In this document: piece after piece, positions 25,384-38,400 of the stretch
How positions within the stretch are numbered: position 1 is the stretch's first letter
How the letters are laid out: each line of letters starts with the position of its first letter
Assembly: GCF_029867415.1 (NCBI RefSeq)
Contig: NC_081185.1
Location: 117,655,987-117,719,986, forward strand
Origin: Vicia villosa
Taxonomy: Eukaryota; Streptophyta; Magnoliopsida; Fabales; Fabaceae
Direction of reading: 5' to 3'
Length of the DNA: 64,000 nucleotides
Made by a program: the position numbers and the translations under genes
Notes under the pieces: generated by a model
What the model saw: the letters and a program-made list of their open reading frames with translations, nothing else
What the model was told of the DNA's origin: nothing
The model's database searches: none

Positions 25384-26210
25384 ATAAAAAATTAGTTCAA
25401 TTTTTTTTTAAATTAACTCTATTTTTTAAAGAGAAGCAAAATTCAATCTTCTGCCAATAAATTTCAAATAAGGTAAAGTAGTTTTGTAAAAAAATCATAA
25501 TTTCTAAAAAAGTACCTAATTAAACCAATTTAAATAAAATATTATGTATATTTCTAGTCATAATTCAATTTAATAAAACTCTCATAATCAAATATTTAAG
25601 ACAAATAAAAAACAAAGAGAAAATGGGTGATGCACTGACAGTATAAAAAAGTTTTACACTGTCAACCAATCACGACCATGAATCAGGACAAGTCAGACTG
25701 TAATTTTAAAAAAACTTATATGACATGGCAAAACGATTTGTTTCTATTGGATAACAGTGTAAAACTTTTTTACACTGTCAGTGCACTACCTTTAACCTCA
25801 AAAACAAATTAAGTCTGGCATAATATACATTTTCTGTTTTTTTTTAATCATAAATTTTTTGGAATATCAATCGATCACTCATTCACTAAAATCAAATAAT
25901 AGACAACAAATTTAAAAAAAAAATGTAACAAAATTCAAGTTAAATAATAGATAATTAATTTTTATTTTATTTATGATGATATCATAAAAATTATATTAAT
26001 ATAATTATTAATAATTATTATAAACAATTAGTTTGAATTTTTTTAATTAAAATTAACTCTTCTTTAGAAAAGAAGAAGCAAAATACAATCTTTCGCCAAT
26101 AAATTTCGAATAAAGTAAGAGTACTTCCGTAAAAAATTCATAATTTTTAAAAATCTACCTAATAAAACCAATTTAAATGATAATAAAACTCTCATAATCA
26201 AATATTGAAG
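25384..26210. repeat. ~640-bp offset direct duplication flanking a MITE
   Basis: The block around 25384-25600 recurs around 26018-26210 with the shared order TTAACTCT, AGAAGCAAAAT, CCAATAAATTTC, CATAATTT, ACCAATTTAAAT and ACTCTCATAATCAAATATT. The MITE at 25626-25790 lies between the two copies. No gene is visible. Confidence 0.75.
25626..25790. mobile_element. 165-bp MITE with ~37-bp TIRs
   Basis: The ends GGTGATGCACTGACAGT and, reversed, GGTAGTGCACTGACAGT are inverted repeats that continue through AAAAAAGTTTTACACTGT. No clear target duplication is seen. Palindromic and non-coding. Confidence 0.85.
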
Positions 26211-26217
26211 AGTTACC

Positions 26218-26353
26218 GTTGAGATGCAACAAATAATCAAATATTGAGAAGTGGCCGTTGAAATACAACACAGCTCATTCCTAATTCATGCAACACATAA
26301 TCAAATATTGAGAAGTGGCCGTTGAGATACAACACAGCTCATTCCTAATTCAT
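26218..26353. repeat. Tandem ~70-bp repeat, about two copies plus a partial
   Basis: ATCAAATATTGAGAAGTGGC starts at about 26235 and 26302, and a diverged partial begins near 26199. Each full copy continues CCGTTGA(A/G)ATACAACACAGC and CTCATTCCTAATTCATG. Confidence 0.85.
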
Positions 26354-26545
26354 GTAACTGTTATTTTCTAATTTTTTTTTGTTTTCTGTCTGAGTTGAAA
26401 TTTGTTAATATGCATCAAAAAAATTTGTTTGAAACATGCGGTTTTTTTTAGCTTTAGCTTTACATACGAATAAGCGGTTGAAAAACCCTTCTCCAGTAAG
26501 TTTTTACTATCCCATATGTTCGCTTTTATAAATATTATAATAAAA
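26272..26545. repeat. Duplicated fragment of the membrane-protein gene's upstream region
   Basis: In the same order as at 21595-22490, this block carries CCGTTGA-ATA, a TTGTTAATATGC-like motif, TTGAAACATGCG, GCTTTAGCTTTACAT, GAATAAGC(A/G)GTTG and TTCGCTTTTATAAATA. It lacks the MITE found at 21690-21990, so it preserves the empty site. It lies downstream of the SYN4 gene's 3' end. Confidence 0.75.
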
Positions 26546-27530
26546 AGAAGGAAAAAAAATTAAATGCGAGTTAGTTTCTCTTTAAGTAATGAATTTATTT
26601 ATGAATTTTATTTGGTTTATTTGTTAATCAATATCGTTAAAAACAAATATTTGTTGAGCGCTTTTTATTTGGTTGTAGAAGAATCAGTTTATGCCATCAA
26701 AACGAAATATTAGTTTGTTGATTTGTAATTAAGTGATTATGTGTCAAAAATTTGTGAACAATACTCCTGCATTAGCATTGAATTTCAACACAGACAAGCT
26801 TTTCAGTTCCATAACATTATATCTTATTTCAAGAAAAATTCACTGTCACAACAAGACAACTGAGTAAAAATATACCCAAAAAGAAAATCTCGTGTACAAT
26901 AGAACAAACTATATTAGTATAACCACAAACAAATGTATCATGTTATCTTCTATAATTTGCACAGCTCGTCGTGATCAAACTCTGAAATATTTTCATCTTT
27001 TTCTACCTGTTGGGATAAAGGAAATTCACAAACAATATCAAAATGCCTAAATAAATGACGGCAACACTACTACATTAATTGCCTTTATCGAGTTTAGAGT
27101 ATAACAAACTACACAGTAGCAGTTAGATGCTATACAAATACAATAGGTGATAAGAAATGATGATCCTTATCCACCAACCGCTATATAAATTACAATGCAC
27201 TTTCGATGCCTAGATAAAACTGAATTCTTGCATGGAGGGATGTGTTTAAACACATTACATATTAGCACCAGTAAGCTACAAATGGTGATATATTTTTACA
27301 AAAATATACATTAAAACCTAGAATAATCAATAGGATGAAATGATACATGAGCCATTTCAACCCCCAACCATTCAAGAGGTAAAATTAATCGGCTAAATTC
27401 TATCCCCAAAAAATATTTTTAATGAAAAGCCATAACTAAAAAGGGGAGTGATGTTGAAAAGATTATCCCAACCCTGCAGATTCAAACCAATGGATCTTTA
27501 CCTCTATATCAGCCACTCCTAAGTGAGGTT
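26546..27530 (-). other. SYN4 3' flank and probable 3' UTR
   Basis: AT-rich, with no open frame of interest. The SYN4 stop codon is at 27531-27533, so the 3' UTR extends into this stretch on the minus strand. The polyadenylation site cannot be fixed. Confidence 0.5.
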
Positions 27531-29378
27531 TCAGAAATCTGTCTTCATAAGCTTCCCTCGAGGTTGTAAGTTAATATCAGCAAAGGGTTTTGTCTGTTCT
27601 ACATCAATATAATCCCTTGTCTTGAGAACCTGCAATCATGGTCAAAATTAGATTTGAATAAAAGCAGAAGTTGCCAAGTAGGCATTTGGCATCCCAGAAG
27701 ACTGGATGCTTTGAAGAATTCAAACAAAGCAAAGTAGCACACTACTATATGTTTAGCAGAAAATTCTCACTCCATCAATGTTAAGCAATTACCCTCCAAA
27801 GCATATACTGAGGGTGTGTTTGGATTAGCGGTGGACAGAATTGATTCTAGCATAATTGGGTTTAGTAGAATTGATTTTATCAGAATTGAGTTTAGCAGAA
27901 TCGATTTATGTTTGGATATATTTAAGTAAAAGTGAGTTGAACAATAAATTACAATGTAAAAATCATCCAGAATCAATTCTGGAGGCAGAAGCTACAAATT
28001 CTAGCTTCTGGTAGAATCAATTTTGGAGACAGAATCAATTCTACTTTTGTCTAACCAAACATCTTAAAATAACCCAGAATCAATTCTACTCTTCTAGAAT
28101 TGCTTTTAGCCTTTCCAAAAGCCAAACCAAACATGCACTCAATGTACAAACTACAATACATTCTACAATACTATTTATAAATGTCACATACAGAAAATAT
28201 AGTCGTATACTTGCACAACATCATAAAAGTGTTTTCAGCTCTCTTGGAGTTCAGCACAGTTATTTTAATGTTATTTCAATTGCTGATTTACAAAGGGAGT
28301 GCGTAACCTGCTGCATCGTTAGTGTTTTGGGTGCTTTTAGTCTTGGCTCATTGTTATTAGTTTCTCTCTCTTTTCCCCAATAGAATTCATTAAATAGAGA
28401 AAGAGAGGAATTGATATTTCAGTTATTACTGTCCCAAAGGTTGAAAATATGTCAAATCAATGCCAAAGTTCATTAAACAGTACATATGCTGCTAGCCAAA
28501 ATAATCCTTGAGAGCATACCAGTGTTTCAAAAAACATCCTTGATGCTTCTTTCCGTGTTTTACCAGTCAATATTTTATCAAGATGCAGGTTCTGCCTTCC
28601 ATGTAGATCCTCCTTATCAAACAAGGTCTGAAGATACTTGGCAACAGCCCTGTGGATAAATGCATTAGTTAGGTATTCACAAAAGGAAATTTATCTACAA
28701 GAGCATAAATAATTCAGATAGAACAGATTCAGATTTTTTGTCAAGCTTTACATAAACTGACCTGGTTCGAGAAGACCATCCACTATTTTCTAACTGTGCT
28801 CCTTCAGCACCCGGTGCAAAACCATCAGCATCGTCATCGTCATCATCCATTATCTCATCATCACCAACATTCAAAAATCCTGATAATAGAAGGATAAATA
28901 AAATGAAAATGGGTTTGATGACTGATAGATGCCAACTGATATAGAATATGAAATAGAGAGAATCCCTTTCGAAGACAGAATAATGTTGCAGAACTTTAAA
29001 GGTCTACATCTCCCCTAATGCCAAATTGGCCCCTTTCCTGTCAAATTCCATAGTAAACGACTCTTCCCTATCTTCCCCTATTTATTCTAAGCATAAACAC
29101 AGTATTACTTCCCCTATTTATTCTAAACATAAACACAGTATTAATAAAACGTACCAGCTCCCAATAATTCCCACAAAACCCTAAACTCCTATTAATATAA
29201 TATTTCAAATTAAAAATATAACAGCTAACAAATGTAAAGTCTAACAATGACCCACGCGTCATAAAGAGGGAAAAGGTAGATGAAAATATGCATATGCCGT
29301 CACCTAAACATGTGGCAGCAGGGGAAAGAGTAGTGTCAGTGTCCTCTGCTAGATGAAAGTTGAGAAAATGTGTGTATG

Positions 29379-29433
<55 letters not shown>

Positions 29434-32400
29434 ACTTATCCATAGACCATAGCTTAGTTTTACTTCCTATCACTCTAGCTCTAGCTTCACTCAGAAAGGA
29501 CTAGAAAATATTTTAAAACTCTAATGACTATCTAGTAGTAGACGAAGGATCGTCACTTCCCATTTTCCTATTTTCTCTTGTTTTCTTTACATTGCATAAA
29601 TTAGGTTAGAAGTTCCTTGGAACCAACCACTCCCGTCAAGTATGGTCCAATTGACCAAATCATAATGAATCTAGGTTAGGATCCCAAATCCAAAACACAC
29701 CACTTATCAAATCAAACAAGAAAACTACCAATAGATCCATTCCATAAAGTTGTAAATATGTTGACTTAAGCATTTGTATAAATGAACAAGGAAACAAATT
29801 AAGAAGAAAACCTGTGTCATTGCCAATCATATCGTCTTCCTGCACCATGTAACCAAGGAAACACAATTAGGTATGTATAAAACAGTGAAGGAGCAATACA
29901 TATAGCTTGGAGCTGAAAGGGGAAGATAACCAATATAATTTCCATCACAAACAACAGTAACTTTAACCAAAAATATATACTCCTCGTAACAGTTTATAAG
30001 GAAAAAAACACACATTTTTCTTGTTACAAATTATAAGCAAAAAAACATTAACTTAATTTCATTTAAACATTTTATTCTCAAAATGCATCTTTCCCAATGT
30101 AAAATTAAATGTATATTGCTTTTAATTTATTTTCTCTCATTTTTTCCGTTAACAACAACCAATTGAAATTGCTTTTACACCTTCCATAAAACATATTTCA
30201 AAAAAGACACGGATTAAATTTTCTTAATAAGTGTGAAAAAAATGGACTTTTGCTTATAAATTGGTACGGAGGGAGTATATAAACTCACGTGAAACAGATT
30301 TCTACCAATAACTTCTCATGTTGTATGAACAAACGGAACTTTTACTATTTTATTAGGTATATCAGATATGTAAAATGTGACTCAACCGAATAGAGATGAA
30401 TCTAAAAAATGAATGATACTAAATAATGCATTTTAAGGCTAACTTTAGAACTTACATCATTCTGATCAATAAAAGGACTCCTAATAGCTGAGACATCGGG
30501 ATACGTTGTATTTTGTAATGCAGCTTCTTGAAAGACTGGGTTTTCCTCATCATTCAGAGACCTTTCTTTCACATCCTCAAGTGCTACAGAATGTGAACAA
30601 TCTACTTCAATATTTTCACTAAATAAGCTGCCAGCCTTTGCATCCTTGTCATCACATCCCAAGCCAGAAGAAACAATTTGATCCTCATTTAAGCCTTCTC
30701 GCATGTTGTTTCCATTTTCCTCCACAGGAAGGTCTCTATTAAAGGAAACCTGGTTGTCAGTATAATCATTAGCTTCCTTAGAGCCAAGGGCCAAGGATGC
30801 AGATAAATTATCAGCTTCCAAACCATCTGTTTCAACTCGTGTTCCAATTTCCATGGCATGCTCTGCAATTTCAATAGCATCTGCATTGTTTCTATCATGT
30901 TGATCATCTACAAACACATTTTCTAGAATAGTAAATGTATTCATTTTCTCGGAAGTTGGAATGTCCAACACATTTGTATGGATAGAACCATCATCCGTTT
31001 TATCCATGACAGGCAGTGATGCACCAAAATCATTTGGCCTACATAGCTCGTTTTCAAATACTTCAGTTAGGGATAAAGTTTCATGCCCAGGGACAACAGA
31101 GTAATTCTCTGCTTCAGAAGTCTCAAAATTTCCTCCAGCATTTTGAGACCTACCAAGCTCACTTATGTCTGATATAATATTTGTATGCTCAATCGAGTAA
31201 TTCTCTGCTTCGGAAGTCTCGAAATTTCGCTCAGCATTGTTCATTTCAGCATTCTGAGAACTCCCAAGTTCATTTACATCTGATATAATATTTGTATGCC
31301 CAACAGAGTAATTCTCTGCTTCAGAAATCTTGAAAGTCCCCCCAGCATTGTTCATTTCAGCATTTTGAGAACTGCCAAGTTCATTCACATCTGATATAAC
31401 ATTTGTATGCCCAACAGAGTAATTCTCTGCTTCAGAAATCTTGAAAGTTCCCCCAGCATTGTTCGTTTCAGCATTTTGAGAACTGCCAAGTTCATTTACA
31501 TCTGATATAATATTTGTATGCCCAACAGAGTAATTCTCTGCTTCAGAAATCTTGAAAGTCCCCCCAGCATTGTTCATTTCAGCATTTTGAGAACTGCCAA
31601 GTTCATTTACATCTGACATAATATTTGTATGCCCAACTGAGTAATTCTCTGCTTCAGAAATCTTGAAAGTCCCCCCAGCATTGTTCATTTCAGCATTTTG
31701 AGAACTGCCAAGTTCATTTACATCTGATATAATATTTGTATGCCCAACAGAGTAATTCTCTGCTTCAGAAGTCTCGAACTTTCGCTCAACATTGTTCGTT
31801 TCAGCATTCTGAGAACTGCCAAGTTCATTTAGATCTGATATAATATTTGTATGCCCAACAGAGTAATTCTCTGCTTCGGAAATCTTGAAAGTCCGCCCAG
31901 CATTGTTCATTTCAGTATTTTGAGAACTGCTAAGCTCCTCCATGTCTGAAATAATATTTGCACGCCCATGAGCGTCAATCTCATGAGATCCAACGTCAAC
32001 TCCAGACAGATGACTCTCCGACGGAACAGGTACTTCAGAAGGTTGGGCTTCAGCCTTTTTTTGGAGTTGGACTTCCTTAGTTTCATTATGTGATTCCCTC
32101 TCGGACGGAACAGGTAACTCAGAAGGTTGGGCTTCAGCATTATTTTGGGGTTGGACTTCCATAGGCTCATTATGCGATTCCACCTCATGAATCTCAACAT
32201 TTGTTTTAGAATAAGACACTTCAGCATCTTCTTGGGGTTGGACTGCCATAGGTTCATTATGTGCTTGCCCCACATGAATTTCAGTATTTGATTTAGAATA
32301 GGACTGTTGATCGTTTACTTTTTCCACGGAAAAACTATCTAAACCATAATCATAAACCTTGATTCCACTCAGATCAAATGTCCCATTTAGCAGAATAGTC

Positions 32401-35400
32401 AAATCAGCAGACAAATCTGGAAGAAATGAGAAAATTAACTCAGAAATATTGAAGGAAAAATTCACAATTGAACCCAAATACAAGTTTTTTCATCAAAACT
32501 CAACCAAACACGATTTTATATCTGTTTTATGTTTTTGAGAGAATAAAAATAATAGCAATCGTGACATCAGCACAAAATCACATTATATCAGGTGGCTGGT
32601 GGGCATATCAGGAGTTATAACTAGTTTAGGAAGGGATGACAGGCTCCAAATGATAAGGCTACAATATGTTGGCACAAAAATCACCTGTAAATATTGGTTT
32701 AAGGAAAATTTTATCCTCCAAAAACTGTCTCTGGATCATTAAAATCTCATCGCTAGTGCAAGGAGCTTTTTTCCGTACACGCCGTATGTCTTCAGTACTT
32801 ATCAATTGTTGGCGTATTGTACTTCAAACAGAAAAAGGAAAAAACAACATTAATATTTTAGTGCACGAAAAATAGGAATTGATATGCGATACAAGGGAAA
32901 AACTGATAAGTTTGATAATAAATGCAAGCATACTAATATACGAAAAAATATTAATGGGTATATTACAACTATCACCAGAGAATCCATACATAATTAATTA
33001 GCAAAACGGAAAAAAGAGGGGTGAAGAATAGATCTGAGAAAGACTATAAATCAGGACACGAATAATACCATGTTTTTCACTCTAGCAAAATCAAGTCAAC
33101 GTAAAATAAAAGGAGAGCTATGTACAAATCAATAAACTGATCATTATAAAAACTTACTCGCCATGCAAGACCATCGTATCATCCACAAGCACCTTCCTCT
33201 TTAAGGTACTAGTGCGCGGTGTAGAACGAAACCGCTTTGCTGTAGGTACTTCAGCGGTTGCTGTAGAACGAAATCGTGTTGCTGTAGGTACTTCAGCGGT
33301 TGCTGGACTTGGTTTAACTTTTAAAGCTGAGGGTTTTCTGCCAGCTGGACCAGCAACAAATTATTTTCAGTCACAATGTTCTCAGGAAAAACTGTAACTA
33401 TAAATATAAAGCACAATGCATAATGAACCAATATATACCTAATATTGAAGACAATAGATCATCATCATCCGGAATGGACCCGGAAGTTCTTCTGGATTGA
33501 GCCCCACCATATGATTCAACTAAATTCATGCTCTGTACTGTAAGAGCACTTTCTGCATAGCTGCGCTTTTTACCAGATATTGATGTTACTGCTGCAGTAT
33601 CTGTATGACCTTCAGATATACCCTGATTACCAGGAGTCGAATCCAGCAGCAAATGATTCATCTCACCAAAATGTGGATATGCCGAGAGCATTTTTTCAGG
33701 CGCAGATATGTCCGGAGCAGTAAATGTATTTACACTTCCCATTGTATTACTTATTATCGGACTCCCAAACTGCATGCCTGATTGCCCCAAGGAGAGCGTT
33801 TTTTCAGGCGCATGTATGTCAGAAGCAGTAAATGTGTTTACACTTCCCATTTTATTACCTGTCATCTGACTCCCAAATTGCATGCCTGATTGCCCCAAGG
33901 AGAGCACTTTTTCAGGCGCAGGTATGTCAGAAGCAGTAAATGTGTTTGCACTTCCCATTTGATTACTTGTCATCTGACTCCCAAATTGCATGCCTGATTG
34001 CCCCAAGGAGAGCATTTTTTCAGGTGCATGTATGTCAGAAGCAGTAAATGTGTTTACACTTCCCATTTTATTACTTATCATCTGACTCCCAAATTGCATG
34101 CCTGATTGCCCCAAGGAAAGCATTTTTTCAGGCTCAGGTATGTCAGAAGCAGTAAATGTGTTTACACTTCCAACTTTATTACTTATTATCTGACTCCCAA
34201 ATTGCATGCCTGATTGCCCCAAGTCCAACTTTCCTTCACAAACAGATGGCTCTACAGTACCATGATAACCCAAAGCAGGATCTGAAACCTCAGTTTCATG
34301 ACATTTTTCACCTACAAAAATAAAACAATCAACTTATTAGCAATAAAATAGAATTCACATGTTCAAATGTCTATCAAGCAGATAAGCAAATTATTTAGAT
34401 AAAAGGGACTAGTTAAAAGAAATTAAGGTACTGTTATTATAAATTAGTTAACAGTCCGTACATAAAAGAGAAGGATAACACAGAAAATGAATAACTACAT
34501 TAATATCAAATTATACTAAATGAATTGTTAAGTAATACCTTCAATGGATAACAGAGAGGGATCGTTTACACGGGAAGTGCATGGCCGAAGGTATGACTGG
34601 GTGGGCTGCTCAAGGTTTAAAATACCCGCTTCCCTCAGTTCCTGAGATGCATGAGCTTCCACATCAACAACTTCAAGTCTGCCAGATGACTCTAGAAGAC
34701 TTGCAATATTGGATACTTGAGTCTCATAAACCACAGAGGGTTGCTGCTCGTTCTTGGAAACTTCACTGTTATTTGAAAATCCGTGCTTTAACGATGTGGT
34801 AACATCTGCCAAATGACCACCAAATTCAGAACCATGAGATCCATCCATGTTAGACAACAGTTTACATGAGAGGCATTCTTGATCAGATGTAACATGAGAA
34901 CAACTAGGAGACACAACAGAATCATTGATGTTAACACCTTCAGAAACAACATTAACAGTTTCTTTCAAATTGGCCATAACTGATTCAGTGTTCATCAGAA
35001 CTCCATCATGCAAGCTTTCCACCTTTTCAGTTATACCAGAAGCATCAACATACCCACCTGCACATTCTGGTAACATGGTGGACGCATGGTCTTCATGGGA
35101 GGAGTCCATCAAGGGTACTGATGCCAAGCAATGATTATTAGATATCAAATTTTCTTGATCCTTCATCACAACTGTAGGTGTGAAACGTTCTTGTTCCTCC
35201 CTTTTGTTACCCACATCAGCCAGAACACAGTCACTAGCCTCATGATGCAAATCCATACCAACATGCTTCCCACTATTTTGCAAGGAGCAATCAATTACAT
35301 TGTTCTCAGTTTGATGAGCATGTGATTCATTTTGTGTTGAATACATTGATAATAAATCTGCTGAATTATGAAAATCAGCTTCATTAATGACCTGATCCGA

Positions 35401-38400
35401 CTGAGTACCAAACAAGTTTGGTTCTTGTAGTCCTGGAGTAGATGGACCTTGAGCATATTCATGAAATTCAGGAGAAGTAGATGGATCTTGAGCATAGTCA
35501 TGAAATTCAGGAGAAGTAGATGGATCTTGAGCATAGTCATGAAATTCAGGAGAAGTAGATGGATCTTGAGCATAGTCATGAAATTCAGGAGAAGTGGGAA
35601 AACCATCACTCTGTTCAAACAGGCAAATTCATTGATTAAAACTAGTACTAATTTCAATCTCTAGCCAACGGAATTGCGTTCACTGAATCCACTCTCCAAA
35701 AAGAAAAGCAAAACAAGGAATAAAATAAAATATTGACTGGCATGCAAATATTTTAAAATACCAAATCAATTTTGCTTCCACTTTCTTCTACTTGCATTCT
35801 ATTTGAAGTTTCAATCACATCCTCTTTCTTTTCATCTTCTTGATGAGAAACTTGAGTATTAGCACCAAAGTCATCATGTTCCAAATTGGCATCTTGGTTT
35901 ATTAACATAACCTGAATTTACCGTATCACGTTGCAAATATCCAAAAGTTATATCAGAAAAATGTATCTATGTAGTTCTATGTAGATATACACATCAATTT
36001 TATTTAAAATAGCAAATCAACCTTGCTTCCACTGTTTTCTACTAGCATTTTATCAGAAGTTGAAACCACCTCCTCTTTCTTTTCATCTTCTTGACGAGAC
36101 ACTTGAGGATTAGCACTGAAATCATTATGCTCCAAAGTGGAATCTTTGTCTATTAACATAACCTGAAATTACCGAATCACATTACAAATATCCAAAATTA
36201 TAATCAGAAATACATAGCACATTGTTCTCCATTATTATACACATCAAGATGTTGGATTTCACAACCTTGTCAATTAAAATATGTAATGGCAGTGCTCTAA
36301 CAACTAATGTACCGATACTGATATATAAAATAGTAGGCAGTAATCAACAAAGCATAGAAATCTATTCAGGATAGAGATAATACACAGTGCTGATCTAAAA
36401 AAGAAATATTGACGATGAAATAATTGAATTTAATAGGGGGGGGGGGAGAACAACCTCCTTTATAATATTTTTTGGGATACAAATTATGTTAGTTCTATAC
36501 AATAGAAATTAAATTATTATCAATGATTAACTCAATTAAAGATGTACAAAAGGTAAAGGACAAGATAAGCAATTGAAAAACAAGATTTATACCAGGCCTA
36601 GCAAAGCCTTGCATATATGACCCTGGTGCAGTACCACCAACATGATACATCTATGCTTCTATTCATAACTCATAACAACCAAATCAATATATTGAGGCCT
36701 TACAACAAAAGTTGTAATTCAGCAGTCCATATTATGTAGAGTGCCAAAGAGAAAAAACAAATCCTAATTACCTCATCAAGGTCTAAACCAATTTGAGAGG
36801 CATCACCATCTCCAAAGCGCTCTGCAAGATGTGATTGACATCAATCATTACTTATAAGCATAGATCTCGTTATTGTACATCTAAAATTCACTATCAAATG
36901 ATCAGTACAAAAATAAAAATAGATAAAGTAGAATACCAACCATCCAATCCAAACTGTGAAGTTTTGTAAGCCATGCCGTCCAAAGTATCTTGCAGTGTAA
37001 TCTGCTCCCTAGTACTGACATGACGATCAACATAGTTGCTGCAAGTTCACACAACATATATAATCTCCTGTTAATAAACCAATAACTCTTCCACATGAAC
37101 CATCTTACATATAACGAATTGGGAAAAACACAAGAGAATACAAGGTCTGCAACTAAAATCTGTTTGTGTCAAGTCAATTATTTGACCCAGGAAAAAAGCT
37201 GGTAGCTAAGAGCATATCCAATTACCGACAATCTTTCAAATGAAATAAAATAATTTCGATAATTATCAGCTCAATCAAGTAAAAATGTTGCTGCAGTAGC
37301 CGACAACTGCTGGAGCTACAAGTGGTCATATAATCAAGTACTATGGAACTAACCCTTGAAAAATGTCATTATCTGGCAGTTCGAAATCATCAAGATCGAA
37401 AGTCTCAGGTAAAGTGATGGAATGGTAAGGTGCAGTGGACTCTTCTGGTGGCAAATCAACTGCGGTGGAGCGGAAAGCTTGCTTTACCTTAAGCAAGGCT
37501 TCACTGCAATCATCGAAAAGGTAATTCACCTTTCTGGAATATATCCTTACCACACCAAGCAGAAGATGACTGGATAAACGGAGTGCAATTGGTACTTCAG
37601 GAAAAAGAATGGAATCTGTTCATTCATAAAAGTGACTACATGAATAATGAATAATCTTAAACAATTAAACATAAAATTAGATGATAATGAGTGCAGAACA
37701 TGCATGTATGGTGTACTAAGGAATATCAATTTCCCTCAACATTGGAATTAATCTCCTCCAGACTGCAGAGGGCTTATAACAAAATTTCAGCATCAATAAA
37801 TATTTAAAGTAAGCATTAGCTAACAGCTAGTCCTTAATCCTTCACTGTATACAGAAACATAAATAATTGTCTGCTAGCATTTTGCATGGATTAGATGCAC
37901 TGAGAATAATTATCCCAACCAAGATGAGTCTTTCATTTGAACGGTAGGCTTTAATTCAGAAAGAGTTGCTCAATTTTTTTACACTATCCTACAACTAGAT
38001 CAATCTGGAATAGACCAATCTAGCATTGCCGTTGCTTTTACATTCCATTTCCACCTTTATAAAAAAGATATGGAATAAACTAGTTTAAGTGTTTGCTGTC
38101 AGCTGGGTAAGTTCTCTTAATCTAAAATAACCTCTTCAATAAGCTTTAGGGGTTTCATACTACTGCGGAAGGAGACGGAGACCCAATGGCCGTCAGTAAT
38201 CACACTGTTCATTGGGGCATTTTCCTTGAGGGAAATTTGTGTATATTTAATTTTCCGCCAATAAATCTGTTGTGCAATACGATTTTCTTTATTTACCTCT
38301 CTTCGTGAACAGCTCATGATCTCTTCTAGGGGTATCCGCAGAAGACATTTAAGTAGATGGGAAAGCTTAACTGTTGAGAATGTTTGTCCTTCTGTTCATT

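Noticed and set aside
31095..31967. Regular spaced repeats resembling a CRISPR array
   Set aside because: The repeats are contiguous 111-bp in-frame coding units in a plant gene, with no unique spacers.
32666..32875. Plus-strand 69-codon frame over SYN4 exon 10
   Set aside because: Antisense shadow of the conserved exon encoding DTIRQQL...RVRKKAPCT.
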